In this document: positions 17,223 to 25,021 of the stretch, one piece after another
Position numbering within the stretch: position 1 is the stretch's first letter
How the letters are laid out: every line of letters begins with the position of its first letter
Origin: Octadecabacter sp. SW4
GTDB taxonomy: Bacteria > Pseudomonadota > Alphaproteobacteria > Rhodobacterales > Rhodobacteraceae
DNA length: 64,000 nucleotides
Assembly (NCBI RefSeq): GCF_008065155.1
Contig: NZ_CP042819.1
Coordinates: 496,001-560,000 of the forward strand
Direction of reading: 5' to 3'
Made by a program: the position numbers and the translations under genes
The notes under the pieces: model-generated
Databases searched by the model: none
Told to the model about the DNA's origin: nothing
Seen by the model: the letters and a program-made list of their open reading frames with translations, nothing else

Positions 17223-17248
17223 GGGAAGGGGGCTGCGGCCCCCCTCCC
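17223..17248 (+). terminator. GC-rich hairpin after the binding-protein gene (partial terminator)
   Basis: GGGAAGGGGGC, then a TGCG loop, then GCCCCCCTCCC forms a strong stem 13 bases after the stop codon. It lacks a good T tract, and the same operon continues at 17299. Such a structure between a binding-protein gene and its permease genes usually protects the upstream message or ends part of transcription. Confidence 0.5.
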
Positions 17249-17298
17249 ACTCGAACCCCTTATGATTTAAAAAGAATTTCAGGTATAGGAGAGGGCCA

Positions 17299-18090
17299 AT
17301 GGGTCGAGTCTCTGGGCGGTCGTGTATTGTTACGGGGGCCGCGCAAGGTATCGGTCGAGCTATCGCCGAGGCGCTGCTGGCGGAAGGGGCAAGCGTTTGT
17401 TTTGCCGACATTAACGGCGATCGGGTCTCCGAAGTCGCTAACCTGAACCGGAAGACATATGGGGACAAAAAGGTGATCCACGCACAGGTCGATGTGACAG
17501 ACCGGTCCGCGGTTCGCGCTATGATCGACCATACGGTCGCGACGTTTGGAAAGCTGGATGTGAATTTCAACAATGCAGGCGTCAACCGGCCGATGAACTT
17601 TATGGATGTCACCGAAGATAACTGGAATTTCATTATGGGGGTCAACGGGTTGGGCTGTATGATCGGCATGCAGGAAGCGGCCCGCCAGATGATCGCCCAA
17701 GGCACAGGCGGCAAGATCATCAACACCGCCTCGATCGCCAGCCGACAGGGGTTTGACAATGTGGCCCCGTATTGTGCCAGTAAATTTGCCGTCGTGTCGC
17801 TCACCCAATCGGGCGCCCGCGATTTGGCAAAGCACGATATCACGGTCACAGGTTTTGCCCCTGGGGTGGTTGCGACCGAGATGTGGGAACAGGTCGATCA
17901 GGACTTGATGGAGATTGGCGCAGCCGAACGGCCAGGTCAGGCGATGGAGGAGTTTTCGGCTGAAATCCTGCGCGGCCGCGTGGCAAAGCCGCAAGATATC
18001 ATTGGAACGACCACGTTTCTGGCTGCGCCGGAAAGCGATTACATGACAGGCCAGATCGTGATGATCGACGGGGGTATGACGCTGGTTTGA
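17299..18090 (+). CDS. Short-chain dehydrogenase, polyol/acetoin-reductase-like
   Basis: 263-residue SDR. Seen: TGAAQGIGRAIAEALL, the acidic NAD-preference site FADINGD, the FNNAGVNRP loop, the catalytic Ser in NTASIASRQG, YCASKFAVVSLTQSGARDL (Tyr and Lys), APGVVATEMWEQVD, and the C-terminal MTGQIVMIDGGM. The SKFAVxxLTQxxARDL and APGxVxTxMW sections resemble acetoin reductase/meso-2,3-butanediol and polyol dehydrogenases. It lies inside the transporter operon, between the binding protein and the permeases, so it probably oxidises the imported compound or its first product. It is a paralogue of the SDR at 13364-14173. Confidence 0.92.
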   Translation: MGRVSGRSCIVTGAAQGIGRAIAEALLAEGASVCFADINGDRVSEVANLNRKTYGDKKVIHAQVDVTDRSAVRAMIDHTVATFGKLDVNFNNAGVNRPMNFMDVTEDNWNFIMGVNGLGCMIGMQEAARQMIAQGTGGKIINTASIASRQGFDNVAPYCASKFAVVSLTQSGARDLAKHDITVTGFAPGVVATEMWEQVDQDLMEIGAAERPGQAMEEFSAEILRGRVAKPQDIIGTTTFLAAPESDYMTGQIVMIDGGMTLV

Positions 18091-18173
18091 TCTGACATGC
18101 CGGGGGAGGGATTTCGGCAGGTTGGACAGAAAAACAACTTGGGGCCGCAAAACGCGGTTCGCGGGAGGAACTA

Positions 18174-19148
18174 ATGGCTGAGTTTACGAAGCAGGACATC
18201 GGAAAGTTTCTGGCGAAGCAGGGCATCCTGATTGCCTTCGCGCTTTTCATAATCGGGTTCACGATTGCCAATCCTAGGTTCCTGACCCTCGATAATCTTG
18301 AGAACGTGGTTAGGTCTTCGGCCATTTTGGGCGTGATGGCGCTGGGTGTGACCTTTGTCGTTATCAGCGGCAATCTCGATCTCTCCGTAGGGTCGATGAT
18401 GTCCTTTTCGACCATCGTTGTCCTTGATCTTCACGACAAACTAGGGCCGACCCTTGCTATCCCTGCCATGTTTGCGATGACGCTCTTCCTGGGGGCCTTC
18501 ATTGGGTTTCTCGTTGGCTATCTCAAGCTTAATTCATTGATTGTCACTTTGGGGATGCTTTCGGCCATCCACGGGCTGACGCTGACGTATTCGGGCGGCA
18601 AGAATATGGATATCGCCGACAAGGAAGGCACGTGGTTTGCCATCTTCGGGCAAGGTAATATCATGGGAATTCAAACGCCTATCCTGATATTCATTGCGCT
18701 AGCGGCCTTGCTCGGAGTTATCTTGGCCAAGACACCGTTTGGCCGAAAAGTCTACGCCGTAGGCGGTAATGGTACGGCGGCGACCTTCTCGGGCATCCGG
18801 CGGGCACGCGTGGTTTTCCTCTGCTACATTATGAGTGCGTTCTGTGTGGCCACGGCCGGTCTTATCCAGGCCAGCCGCTCCATGGGGTCGCAAAATACTG
18901 TAGGGCAAGGGCTAGAGCTTGAAGTACTCGCCGCAGTCATTCTTGGCGGTGCATCGCTGCTGGGTGGTTCGGGGACAATCTTCAAGACCGTGATCGGCGT
19001 GCTGATCCTCGGGTTCATTCAGAACGGTCTCTTACTGGTCGGGCTTGATTTCTCGGTACAGTACGTGGTGACCTGGATCATCATTATCCTCGCGGTCTGG
19101 CTCGATATTGCAGCCAAGCGCGGCAAGCTCATGTCGCCGATCGCGTAA
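18174..19148 (+). CDS. CUT2 ABC transporter permease
   Basis: 324 residues, RbsC/XylH-like inner-membrane permease with about eight to ten hydrophobic segments. Family marks: GVTFVVISGNLDLSVGSMMSF after the third segment, LNSLIVTLGMLSAIHGL, GRKVYAVGGNGTAATFSGI (the cytoplasmic loop contacting the ATPase), and LGGASLLGGSGTIFKTVIGVL. The protein begins with a charged cytoplasmic stretch ahead of the first helix. It is paired with the permease that starts 11 bases downstream, so the pore is likely a heterodimer. Confidence 0.94.
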   Translation: MAEFTKQDIGKFLAKQGILIAFALFIIGFTIANPRFLTLDNLENVVRSSAILGVMALGVTFVVISGNLDLSVGSMMSFSTIVVLDLHDKLGPTLAIPAMFAMTLFLGAFIGFLVGYLKLNSLIVTLGMLSAIHGLTLTYSGGKNMDIADKEGTWFAIFGQGNIMGIQTPILIFIALAALLGVILAKTPFGRKVYAVGGNGTAATFSGIRRARVVFLCYIMSAFCVATAGLIQASRSMGSQNTVGQGLELEVLAAVILGGASLLGGSGTIFKTVIGVLILGFIQNGLLLVGLDFSVQYVVTWIIIILAVWLDIAAKRGKLMSPIA

Positions 19149-19159
19149 GGGGGAAGACT

Positions 19160-20161
19160 ATGCAATCTGGAAAACTCTCGAAATATTTAAAGGGCGGTGC
19201 CATCTGGGGTTTCATCGTTCTCGAACTGATCTTCTTCTCGGTGGCGGGCGAGTTCCTCTCGGTCAGTGATAAGGCCTTCATGGACGCGGACAACATGCTG
19301 CTTCTGCTCAAGCAATCCGCGCCTATCGGAATCATTGCCATGGGCATGACAATCGTCATGGTGAACGGAAATATCGACTTATCTGTCGGGGCGATCTACG
19401 CGATCTGCGCCATCATCCTGCTGGATTCGATGTCGTGGACAATGTTCGCAGGGCTCGAAAATTGGGTCATTCCCGTGGCCTGGTCTCTCGCGCTGCTGAC
19501 CGGAGTGGTTCTCGGTGCGATCAATGGGTTGATCGTGTGGAAGACCGGAGTGGACGCCTTCATCGTGACGCTTGGTTCTATGTTGGGCTATCGCGGGTTG
19601 GTCTTCATGTACAATGGAGAGCAGCCGACCAGCAATCTCAACTGGACGCTGGTCGACTTCGCCGAGGCGCAATTCTTTGGCCTGCACACCGCGACGTGGT
19701 TCCTGCTGATCGTGACCGCGGCGATCTGGTTCCTGATGAACCGTACGGTCCATGGCCGCAACGCCTATGCCATCGGTAACAACCGCGAAGCGGCGGTCAA
19801 CGCCGGTATCCGCGTCGGTCCGCACATGATGATCAATTTCATGATCATCGGTTTCCTCGCAGCGCTGTCCGCCGTGGTTTTCTATTCGGAATCCGGATCG
19901 GTCAATCCCAACGATGGCCAGCTTTACGAGTTGTGGGTGATCACCGCCGTCGTGCTGGGCGGTACCAAGCTGACAGGCGGGGCAGGCTCAATCGTCTCGA
20001 CGTTCGGGGGCGTTATCGCGATCCAGCTTTTGCGCAAGGGTCTTGCCCATATCGGCGCCGACACATCCACCGTGAACCTTGTGATCGGTCTGATCCTGAT
20101 CGTCGTGCTGTTCCTTGATCGTCAGTTGAACGTGAAAGGCAAAGAGGAGCTGAAGGTATGA
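19160..20161 (+). CDS. CUT2 ABC transporter permease (second)
   Basis: 333-residue RbsC-like permease. Seen: GMTIVMVNGNIDLSVGAIYA, a membrane stretch FIVTLGSMLGYRGL, the coupling loop GRNAYAIGNNREAAVNAGI, and VLGGTKLTGGAGSIVSTFGG. The end at 20161 overlaps the start of the ATPase gene by four bases (ATGA), so the two are translationally coupled. Together with the permease upstream it forms the membrane channel for the compound bound by the 16251 gene product. Confidence 0.94.
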   Translation: MQSGKLSKYLKGGAIWGFIVLELIFFSVAGEFLSVSDKAFMDADNMLLLLKQSAPIGIIAMGMTIVMVNGNIDLSVGAIYAICAIILLDSMSWTMFAGLENWVIPVAWSLALLTGVVLGAINGLIVWKTGVDAFIVTLGSMLGYRGLVFMYNGEQPTSNLNWTLVDFAEAQFFGLHTATWFLLIVTAAIWFLMNRTVHGRNAYAIGNNREAAVNAGIRVGPHMMINFMIIGFLAALSAVVFYSESGSVNPNDGQLYELWVITAVVLGGTKLTGGAGSIVSTFGGVIAIQLLRKGLAHIGADTSTVNLVIGLILIVVLFLDRQLNVKGKEELKV

Positions 20162-21669
20162 CCGAGCAAACCCCTGTTCTCCGATTGGAGGGGATCGTGA
20201 AAACCTTTCCGGGTGTGCGTGCCCTTGATGGTGTCTCTCTCTCGATCCTGCCCGGTGAGGTGCATGCCCTGATGGGCGAAAATGGCGCCGGAAAATCAAC
20301 GCTGATGAAGGTGCTCGGCGGCATTCACCAACCCGACGAAGGCCAGATCATCGTGGACGAGAAACCGGTCGTCATGTCTGGCCCGTTGGATGCGAAGGCC
20401 AAAGGCATCGTCTTCATCCATCAGGAACTGAGCCTCGCGGATGAGCTTTCCGTGGCCGAGAATATCTATCTGGGCGAATTGCCGCGCAAACGGTTCGGTT
20501 TGGTCGACTGGACCGAACTTGAGGCCAAGACCAACGCGATCCTTGAGAAGCTCAAGGTTGGCTTCAAAGCAAAGACGCGTGTGGGTGACCTTTCGATCGC
20601 CAACCAACAGATGGTCGAAATTGCGCGCGCGTTGACGGTAGATGCAAAGGCCGTGATCTTTGATGAGCCGACCGCCTCGCTGACAGACGCCGAAAAGGTT
20701 GTTCTGTTCGAGGTGATCTCGGACTTGCAGGCGCAAGGTGTCGGCATTGCCTATATTTCCCACCGGATGGAAGAGATCTTCAAGATCACCGACCGGATCA
20801 GCGTTCTGCGCGATGGCCAGTACCAAGGCACGGTCAACACGCGCGACACCAACGAAGAGGGCGTGACCCATATGATGATCGGGCGCAAGCTCGACCTCAG
20901 CCGCAACGAAACCCATCATGAATTGGGCAATGTCGCGCTTGAAGTGCGCGGGCTGAGTTGCGGTGATCTCTATCAGGATGTCAGCTTTGAAGTACGGCGC
21001 GGTGAGGTCGTAGGTTTTTATGGACTTGTCGGGGCAGGCCGCACAGAAATTGCCGAAACACTGTTTGGCCTTCGCAACCCATCTGCGGGTACGATTTTGC
21101 TAGATGGCGAAGAGGTGCGAATAAATGCGCCCCATGATGCGATTGAACGGGGCATTTCGCTTGTGCCTGAGGACCGTAAGGGACAGGGCCTCGTTTTGGG
21201 GATGAACTGCCGCGATAACATGACCCTGCCGCAAGTTGATGACCTGAAGTCCGGTCCTTTCGTCGCCGATGGTGCCGAGATCGCGATCTTTGATCAATAT
21301 CGCGACAAGCTGGACATCAGGACACCGGGCTGGAAACAGACTGTGGGGAACCTTTCGGGAGGCAATCAGCAGAAGATCGTCATCGGAAAATGGCTGTCGA
21401 TGCGCCCCAACGTGCTGATCGTAGACGAACCCACGCGCGGTATCGACGTGGGATCGAAGGCAGAGATCCACAACCTGCTTCGCGAGTTGGCGGCACAGGG
21501 CTACGCGGTAATCGTCATCAGTTCAGAGATGCCTGAGGTGCTCCACGTGGCCGACCGTATTGTTGCGATGTATTCGGGTCGGATTATGCGCACCTTCACC
21601 TCTGAAGAGGTAACAGAGGAAAACCTCATCGCGGCCATATCCGGTCTAGACACCGAAAAGGTGGCGTGA
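20158..21669 (+). CDS. CUT2 ABC transporter ATPase with two nucleotide-binding domains
   Basis: 503 residues, RbsA/MglA-type. The first domain has Walker A GENGAGKSTLMK and Walker B VIFDEPTASLTD, with a weak signature (SIANQQMVEIARAL). The second domain has a degenerate Walker A (GAGRTEIAETLFG) but a full signature LSGGNQQKIVIGKWL and LIVDEPTRGIDVGSKAEI. This asymmetry is normal for the family. It powers uptake through the two permeases. It overlaps the upstream permease and the downstream dehydrogenase by a few bases, so the operon is tightly coupled. Confidence 0.95.
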   Translation: MTEQTPVLRLEGIVKTFPGVRALDGVSLSILPGEVHALMGENGAGKSTLMKVLGGIHQPDEGQIIVDEKPVVMSGPLDAKAKGIVFIHQELSLADELSVAENIYLGELPRKRFGLVDWTELEAKTNAILEKLKVGFKAKTRVGDLSIANQQMVEIARALTVDAKAVIFDEPTASLTDAEKVVLFEVISDLQAQGVGIAYISHRMEEIFKITDRISVLRDGQYQGTVNTRDTNEEGVTHMMIGRKLDLSRNETHHELGNVALEVRGLSCGDLYQDVSFEVRRGEVVGFYGLVGAGRTEIAETLFGLRNPSAGTILLDGEEVRINAPHDAIERGISLVPEDRKGQGLVLGMNCRDNMTLPQVDDLKSGPFVADGAEIAIFDQYRDKLDIRTPGWKQTVGNLSGGNQQKIVIGKWLSMRPNVLIVDEPTRGIDVGSKAEIHNLLRELAAQGYAVIVISSEMPEVLHVADRIVAMYSGRIMRTFTSEEVTEENLIAAISGLDTEKVA

Positions 21670-22535
21670 TGCGGGTCGGCTTTGTCGGGCTGGGCCGGAT
21701 GGGCGCACATATGGCGCGCAACCTGTTGGGTGCTGGTTTTGAGCTCACACTCTGGAACCGCTCACCTGAGAAGTCCGACGCGCTGGCGGCAGAACTGGGC
21801 TGCGCAACCGCGCCGAGCCCAAGCGCACTTTCAGACTCTGTGGATGTGGTGCTCACCATGCTCGCCGATGATCCTTCGTCTGAAAGCGTTCACTTTGGCC
21901 CTGACGGCCTCTTCGCCGGCACGGCGCAAACCTATGTCGAGATGGGCACAATGAGCCCCGATCACATTCAACGGCTTGCCCAAGGCGTGCCTGAGGGCGC
22001 GTGCGTGATCGACGCGCCGGTCTCCGGCGCAACACAGGCCGCCGCCGATGCGCAGCTGGTCATCATGGCAGGTTGCACGCCGCAAGACGCCAAACCGCTC
22101 GCCCCGCTGTTTGATGCAATGGGCAAAGAAACCCTCTGCCTTGGTCAAACGGGCAGCGGCGCGGTGATGAAGCTGGCGGTCAATTCGCTCATACATGGCA
22201 TCAACCAGACCCTGGCCGAGGCGATGACCCTGGCCGAGGCCGCAGGCATCGAACCGAAGGCCGCCTTTGACGTCATCGAAGCGTCGGCCGCCTGCGCGCC
22301 AATGCTGAAATACCGCCGCCCGCTTTACCTGAATGAGGCCGCCCACGCGGTGACCTTCACCGTCGCACTGGCCCGCAAGGATATGGAAGTCACCGCCGAT
22401 CTGGCCCACAAACTCGGCACTGATATGCCGCAGGGACTGAGCACTTTGGACATTCTCAGACAGGCTGAAGCGGATGGCTATGCCGCCCGCGACATGGCCT
22501 CAATCTTGACATTCATGAGGGAGAACAAGATATGA
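21669..22535 (+). CDS. 3-hydroxyisobutyrate dehydrogenase family oxidoreductase
   Basis: 288 residues of the beta-hydroxyacid dehydrogenase family. Seen: the N-terminal Rossmann motif GFVGLGRMGAHMARNLL, the substrate motif DAPVSGATQAA, the catalytic Lys in GSGAVMKLAVNSLIHG, and the C-terminal helical domain ending with KDMEVTADLAHKLG. The family includes 3-hydroxyisobutyrate dehydrogenase, tartronate semialdehyde reductase and others; the substrate is not fixed by sequence. The ATG at 21669 overlaps the ATPase stop (a GTG three bases earlier is also possible). Its 3' end overlaps the ThuA-like gene, so it belongs to the same pathway. Confidence 0.9.
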   Translation: MRVGFVGLGRMGAHMARNLLGAGFELTLWNRSPEKSDALAAELGCATAPSPSALSDSVDVVLTMLADDPSSESVHFGPDGLFAGTAQTYVEMGTMSPDHIQRLAQGVPEGACVIDAPVSGATQAAADAQLVIMAGCTPQDAKPLAPLFDAMGKETLCLGQTGSGAVMKLAVNSLIHGINQTLAEAMTLAEAAGIEPKAAFDVIEASAACAPMLKYRRPLYLNEAAHAVTFTVALARKDMEVTADLAHKLGTDMPQGLSTLDILRQAEADGYAARDMASILTFMRENKI

Positions 22536-23236
22536 AAGCAGTTCTTTTCGTCGGTGGCTGGGAAGGCCACGCGCCCATGGATTTCGCCGATTGGTACCGC
22601 GATCTTCTTGAAACCAATGGCTTTGAGGTGATCGTGCACGACACGCTTGAACCGCTGGAGCGCCCGGAAGATATGGCCGATGTCGATCTGATCACCCCGA
22701 TCTGGTCCTCCGCCCGCTCCGGCCACCAAGAAGAATTCGGCAATATGACCAAGCGCCAAGAGGACGGCCTGCTGAAGCTCATCGGCGATGGCTGCGGTCT
22801 GGTCGGCTGGCACGGCCACATGGGCGACGCGTTTCGCGACCGTCCCACCTATCATTTTCTGATCGGCGGCCAGTTCGTCGCCCATCCCCCCGGCTGGCCC
22901 GATAACTTGCAGCCCAAGGAAGACTACATCGATTACGACGTGACGATCTGCCAGCCGCATCACCCACTGGTCGAAGGCATCCGCAGTTTCCGCATCACAT
23001 CGGAACAATACTATATGCTGACGGACCCGTCGAACAGCGTGCTGGCCACAACGACGTTTTCAGGCGACCACCTCTGGTGGATTGAGGGAACCGTCATGCC
23101 CGTCACATGGATCCGTCGTTGGGACAAGGGGCGCGTATTCTACTGCTCGATCGGGCATGAATTGGACGACCTCAAGGTGCCCGAGGTCACCGAGATGATC
23201 CGCCGCGGAGCAATTTGGGCTGCGAGCAAGACATAA
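22532..23236 (+). CDS. ThuA-like domain protein
   Basis: 234 residues with a class-I-glutamine-amidotransferase-like ThuA fold: the start KAVLFVGGWEGHAPMDFADWY, GLVGWHGHMGDAFRDRPTYHFLIGGQF, a HPLVEGI element, and the end VFYCSIGHELDDLKVPEVTEMIRRGAIWA. ThuA proteins are linked to trehalose and other 3-keto-sugar metabolism in rhizobia, but the reaction is uncertain for most members. It is the last gene of the transporter operon and overlaps the HIBADH-like gene by four bases. It is likely an enzyme acting on an oxidised sugar or polyol intermediate. Confidence 0.88.
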   Translation: MKAVLFVGGWEGHAPMDFADWYRDLLETNGFEVIVHDTLEPLERPEDMADVDLITPIWSSARSGHQEEFGNMTKRQEDGLLKLIGDGCGLVGWHGHMGDAFRDRPTYHFLIGGQFVAHPPGWPDNLQPKEDYIDYDVTICQPHHPLVEGIRSFRITSEQYYMLTDPSNSVLATTTFSGDHLWWIEGTVMPVTWIRRWDKGRVFYCSIGHELDDLKVPEVTEMIRRGAIWAASKT

Positions 23237-23496
23237 GGGTCAATTCACAGCGAACTTACACATTGCCCCGTGGCGTGGCTTTGTTCTTGAGCGCCTGGTT
23301 ATTGCTGTAGATCACATGAATGACCGGTCTTGCCCCTGCACTGCGGCATGTATAACTTTGTTGCCGCAGCAATATCGACGCCGCGTGCGCGCGCAGCAAG
23401 AATCCAACACTTCCGTTAAGGGCTCACTGCTGACATTGGCTAGTACTGCAATTCACGTGAGAGTTTTCTGGCTTGGCACGCGTTCCAACGCAATAA

Positions 23497-23526
23497 CGGG
23501 CGCACGGTGGGAGGACCGCGCGCCCG
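23497..23526. terminator. Hairpin between ThuA-like and hsp20 genes
   Basis: CGGGCGC (23497-23503) pairs with GCGCCCG (23520-23526), followed inward by one mismatch and CGGT/ACCG, with a GGGAGG loop. It lies just downstream of the hsp20 stop on the minus strand, and on that strand it is followed by TTATTG. It may end transcription from either side of this convergent junction. The remainder of the 312-base gap 23237-23548 shows nothing else that I recognise. Confidence 0.5.
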
Positions 23527-23548
23527 TCAAAAGTTGACCAATAAGAGG

Positions 23549-24022
23549 TTAGTTGACCTTATCGGCCTCGATCACATCGGCCTTTTTGCTGGCCGAGGAG
23601 GCAATCGCGATCTGGCGGGGTTTCAGCGCCTCGGGCACTTCGCGCACCAGATCAATGTGCAGCATGCCGTTTTCAAGGCTCGCTTCAGTCACGCGGACGT
23701 GGTCGGCAAGGTGAAAGCGGCGTTCAAACGCACGGGTGGCGATGCCGCGGTGCAGATAGCTGCGGTTCTGGTCGTCTTCGGTTTCGGACTTGCGGCCCGA
23801 AACCAGAAGAGCGTTCTCGCGCACCTCGATCGACAGGTCTTCATCGCCAAAACCGGCCACGGCAAGTGAAATCCGCCAGCCGTCGTCACCGGTCTTTTCG
23901 ATGTTGTAAGGGGGGTAGCTTTGGGTGCCGGCGTCATTGGAGAGAACCCGATCCATCAGGTCGGTGATCTGGTCAAAGCCAACGGTGGCACGATGCAGTG
24001 GTGCAAGGTCAAAAGTTCGCAT
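23549..24022 (-). CDS. Small heat-shock protein (Hsp20/IbpA type)
   Basis: 157-residue ATP-independent holdase of the alpha-crystallin family. Seen: the N-terminal phrase FDQITDLMDRVL, typical of IbpA, then YPPYNIEKTGDDGWRISLAV opening the alpha-crystallin domain, GRKSETEDDQNRSYLHRGIATRAFERRF, and the ENGMLHIDL edge strand with a C-terminal tail. The tail has PRQIAI (an I-x-I-like anchoring motif). The start at 24022 is preceded by GAAAGGATACC; the longer alternative upstream has no ribosome site. A sigma-32-type promoter sits about 100 bases upstream. Confidence 0.95.
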   Translation of the reverse strand: MRTFDLAPLHRATVGFDQITDLMDRVLSNDAGTQSYPPYNIEKTGDDGWRISLAVAGFGDEDLSIEVRENALLVSGRKSETEDDQNRSYLHRGIATRAFERRFHLADHVRVTEASLENGMLHIDLVREVPEALKPRQIAIASSASKKADVIEADKVN

Positions 24023-24120
24023 GGGTAGGTATCCTTTCACAAGCGATTCCAAGTGTTTATGCCTTCCCTCATGGGACAGGCAGGTCGTCACAGCACCCGT
24101 CTTTGGCGTGCTGTATCATC

Positions 24121-24149
24121 TATTTGGGGATGGTTTTGTGGCTTTCAAG
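24121..24149 (-). promoter_or_regulatory. Sigma-32 (RpoH) heat-shock promoter for hsp20
   Basis: On the minus strand, CTTGAAA (24143-24149) is followed after 13 bases by CCCCAAATA (24121-24129). This matches the known RpoH pattern CTTGAAA, spacing 11-16, CCCCATnT, with one or two differences in the -10 part. Transcription would begin near 24113 and give a leader of about 90 bases. The site lies between the hsp20 start and the end of the upstream protease gene. Confidence 0.75.
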
Positions 24150-24153
24150 ACCC

Positions 24154-24966
24154 CTAGGGGCGCACAAATTTCGCACCGGTTTGCGTGCGTTCGCCCGGGG
24201 CAATCACGCGCACCTGTGGCGGCGGGGTCGATTGAAACGTGTCCGCCCCGGCGGTCAGTTCAGCGCGCAGCAAGGTCAATGATTCCATGAGAACCGGCCC
24301 GAAAGAGACCATTTCGCTGTCCACCTCCGCCATGCCCGACACCACGGAGACAATCCGCGCAATGCCGTTGTCGATCCGGAAAATCGGCGCGCCGGAGCTG
24401 CCAAAATTGATGTCGCAGGTCGTGATGATCATGCCCTGTTGTTCGCCCAGAATATCGCACACCTCTTGCAGTGAGGGCGCTTCTGACCGGTCGAAGGCGT
24501 AGGAGACAACGCCGACCTGCGTGCCCGCCGCTGTGCCACCGGCTGTTTCGAAGGGCGTGATCTGGGTCGAGCGTATCGGCTGGTCAAGCTCCAGCAGGGC
24601 GACATCGTAGCGCACGATGCTTGTATCGACCACGCTGGGGTAAACATAGGCTGGATGCACTACCGTGCGGCGCACCCCGCGATAGGCCAGCGCGCGCCCG
24701 TTGCGCATACCCGCCAGAAACTGGATGCCTGCGGGATCGACCTGCGCTTTGCTGCTATCGAACAGGCAATGCGCCGCCGTCAGCACGAGATCGGGGGCGA
24801 TCAACGCGCCGGTGCAAAAACCCTTGCCCGCGATATCAAGGCGGCCCACGGCCTCCCAGCCGCGCGCGGCGTCGGCGGTTTGCATGCTTTCCAGCGCGGT
24901 TTCCTCGGCCTGCGCAGGCAGCGCTACGCCAAGCAAAAACACCATAGTTAGAAAGAATTGCCGCAT
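24154..24966 (-). CDS. Secreted trypsin-like serine protease
   Basis: 270 residues, with a clear signal peptide (MRQFFLTMVFLLGVALPAQA) directing it to the periplasm. It is a chymotrypsin-fold S1 protease. The catalytic His is in TAAHCLF, Asp in RYDVALLEL, and Ser in FGSSGAPIF (family GDSGGP/GxSGxP form). Cys pairs at FCTG/AAHC and EVCDIL/TTCDIN fit conserved disulfides. Related proteins in this bacterial group are of unknown substrate. It lies upstream of hsp20 but, given the intervening heat-shock promoter, need not be co-regulated with it. Confidence 0.9.
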   Translation of the reverse strand: MRQFFLTMVFLLGVALPAQAEETALESMQTADAARGWEAVGRLDIAGKGFCTGALIAPDLVLTAAHCLFDSSKAQVDPAGIQFLAGMRNGRALAYRGVRRTVVHPAYVYPSVVDTSIVRYDVALLELDQPIRSTQITPFETAGGTAAGTQVGVVSYAFDRSEAPSLQEVCDILGEQQGMIITTCDINFGSSGAPIFRIDNGIARIVSVVSGMAEVDSEMVSFGPVLMESLTLLRAELTAGADTFQSTPPPQVRVIAPGERTQTGAKFVRP

Positions 24967-25021
24967 CGCCTCACCTTTGTTGGTCGTCGCGTAGCAAAAA
25001 GATGTGGCACAAATGGGGCGG

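Noticed and set aside
23316..23537. Open frame of 73 codons between ThuA-like and hsp20 genes
   Set aside because: No ribosome site, no conserved look, and it reads through the hairpin at 23497-23526.
24023..24120. ROSE-type RNA thermosensor in the hsp20 leader
   Set aside because: I found no convincing U-rich anti-ribosome-site strand pairing with GAAAGGA in the leader.
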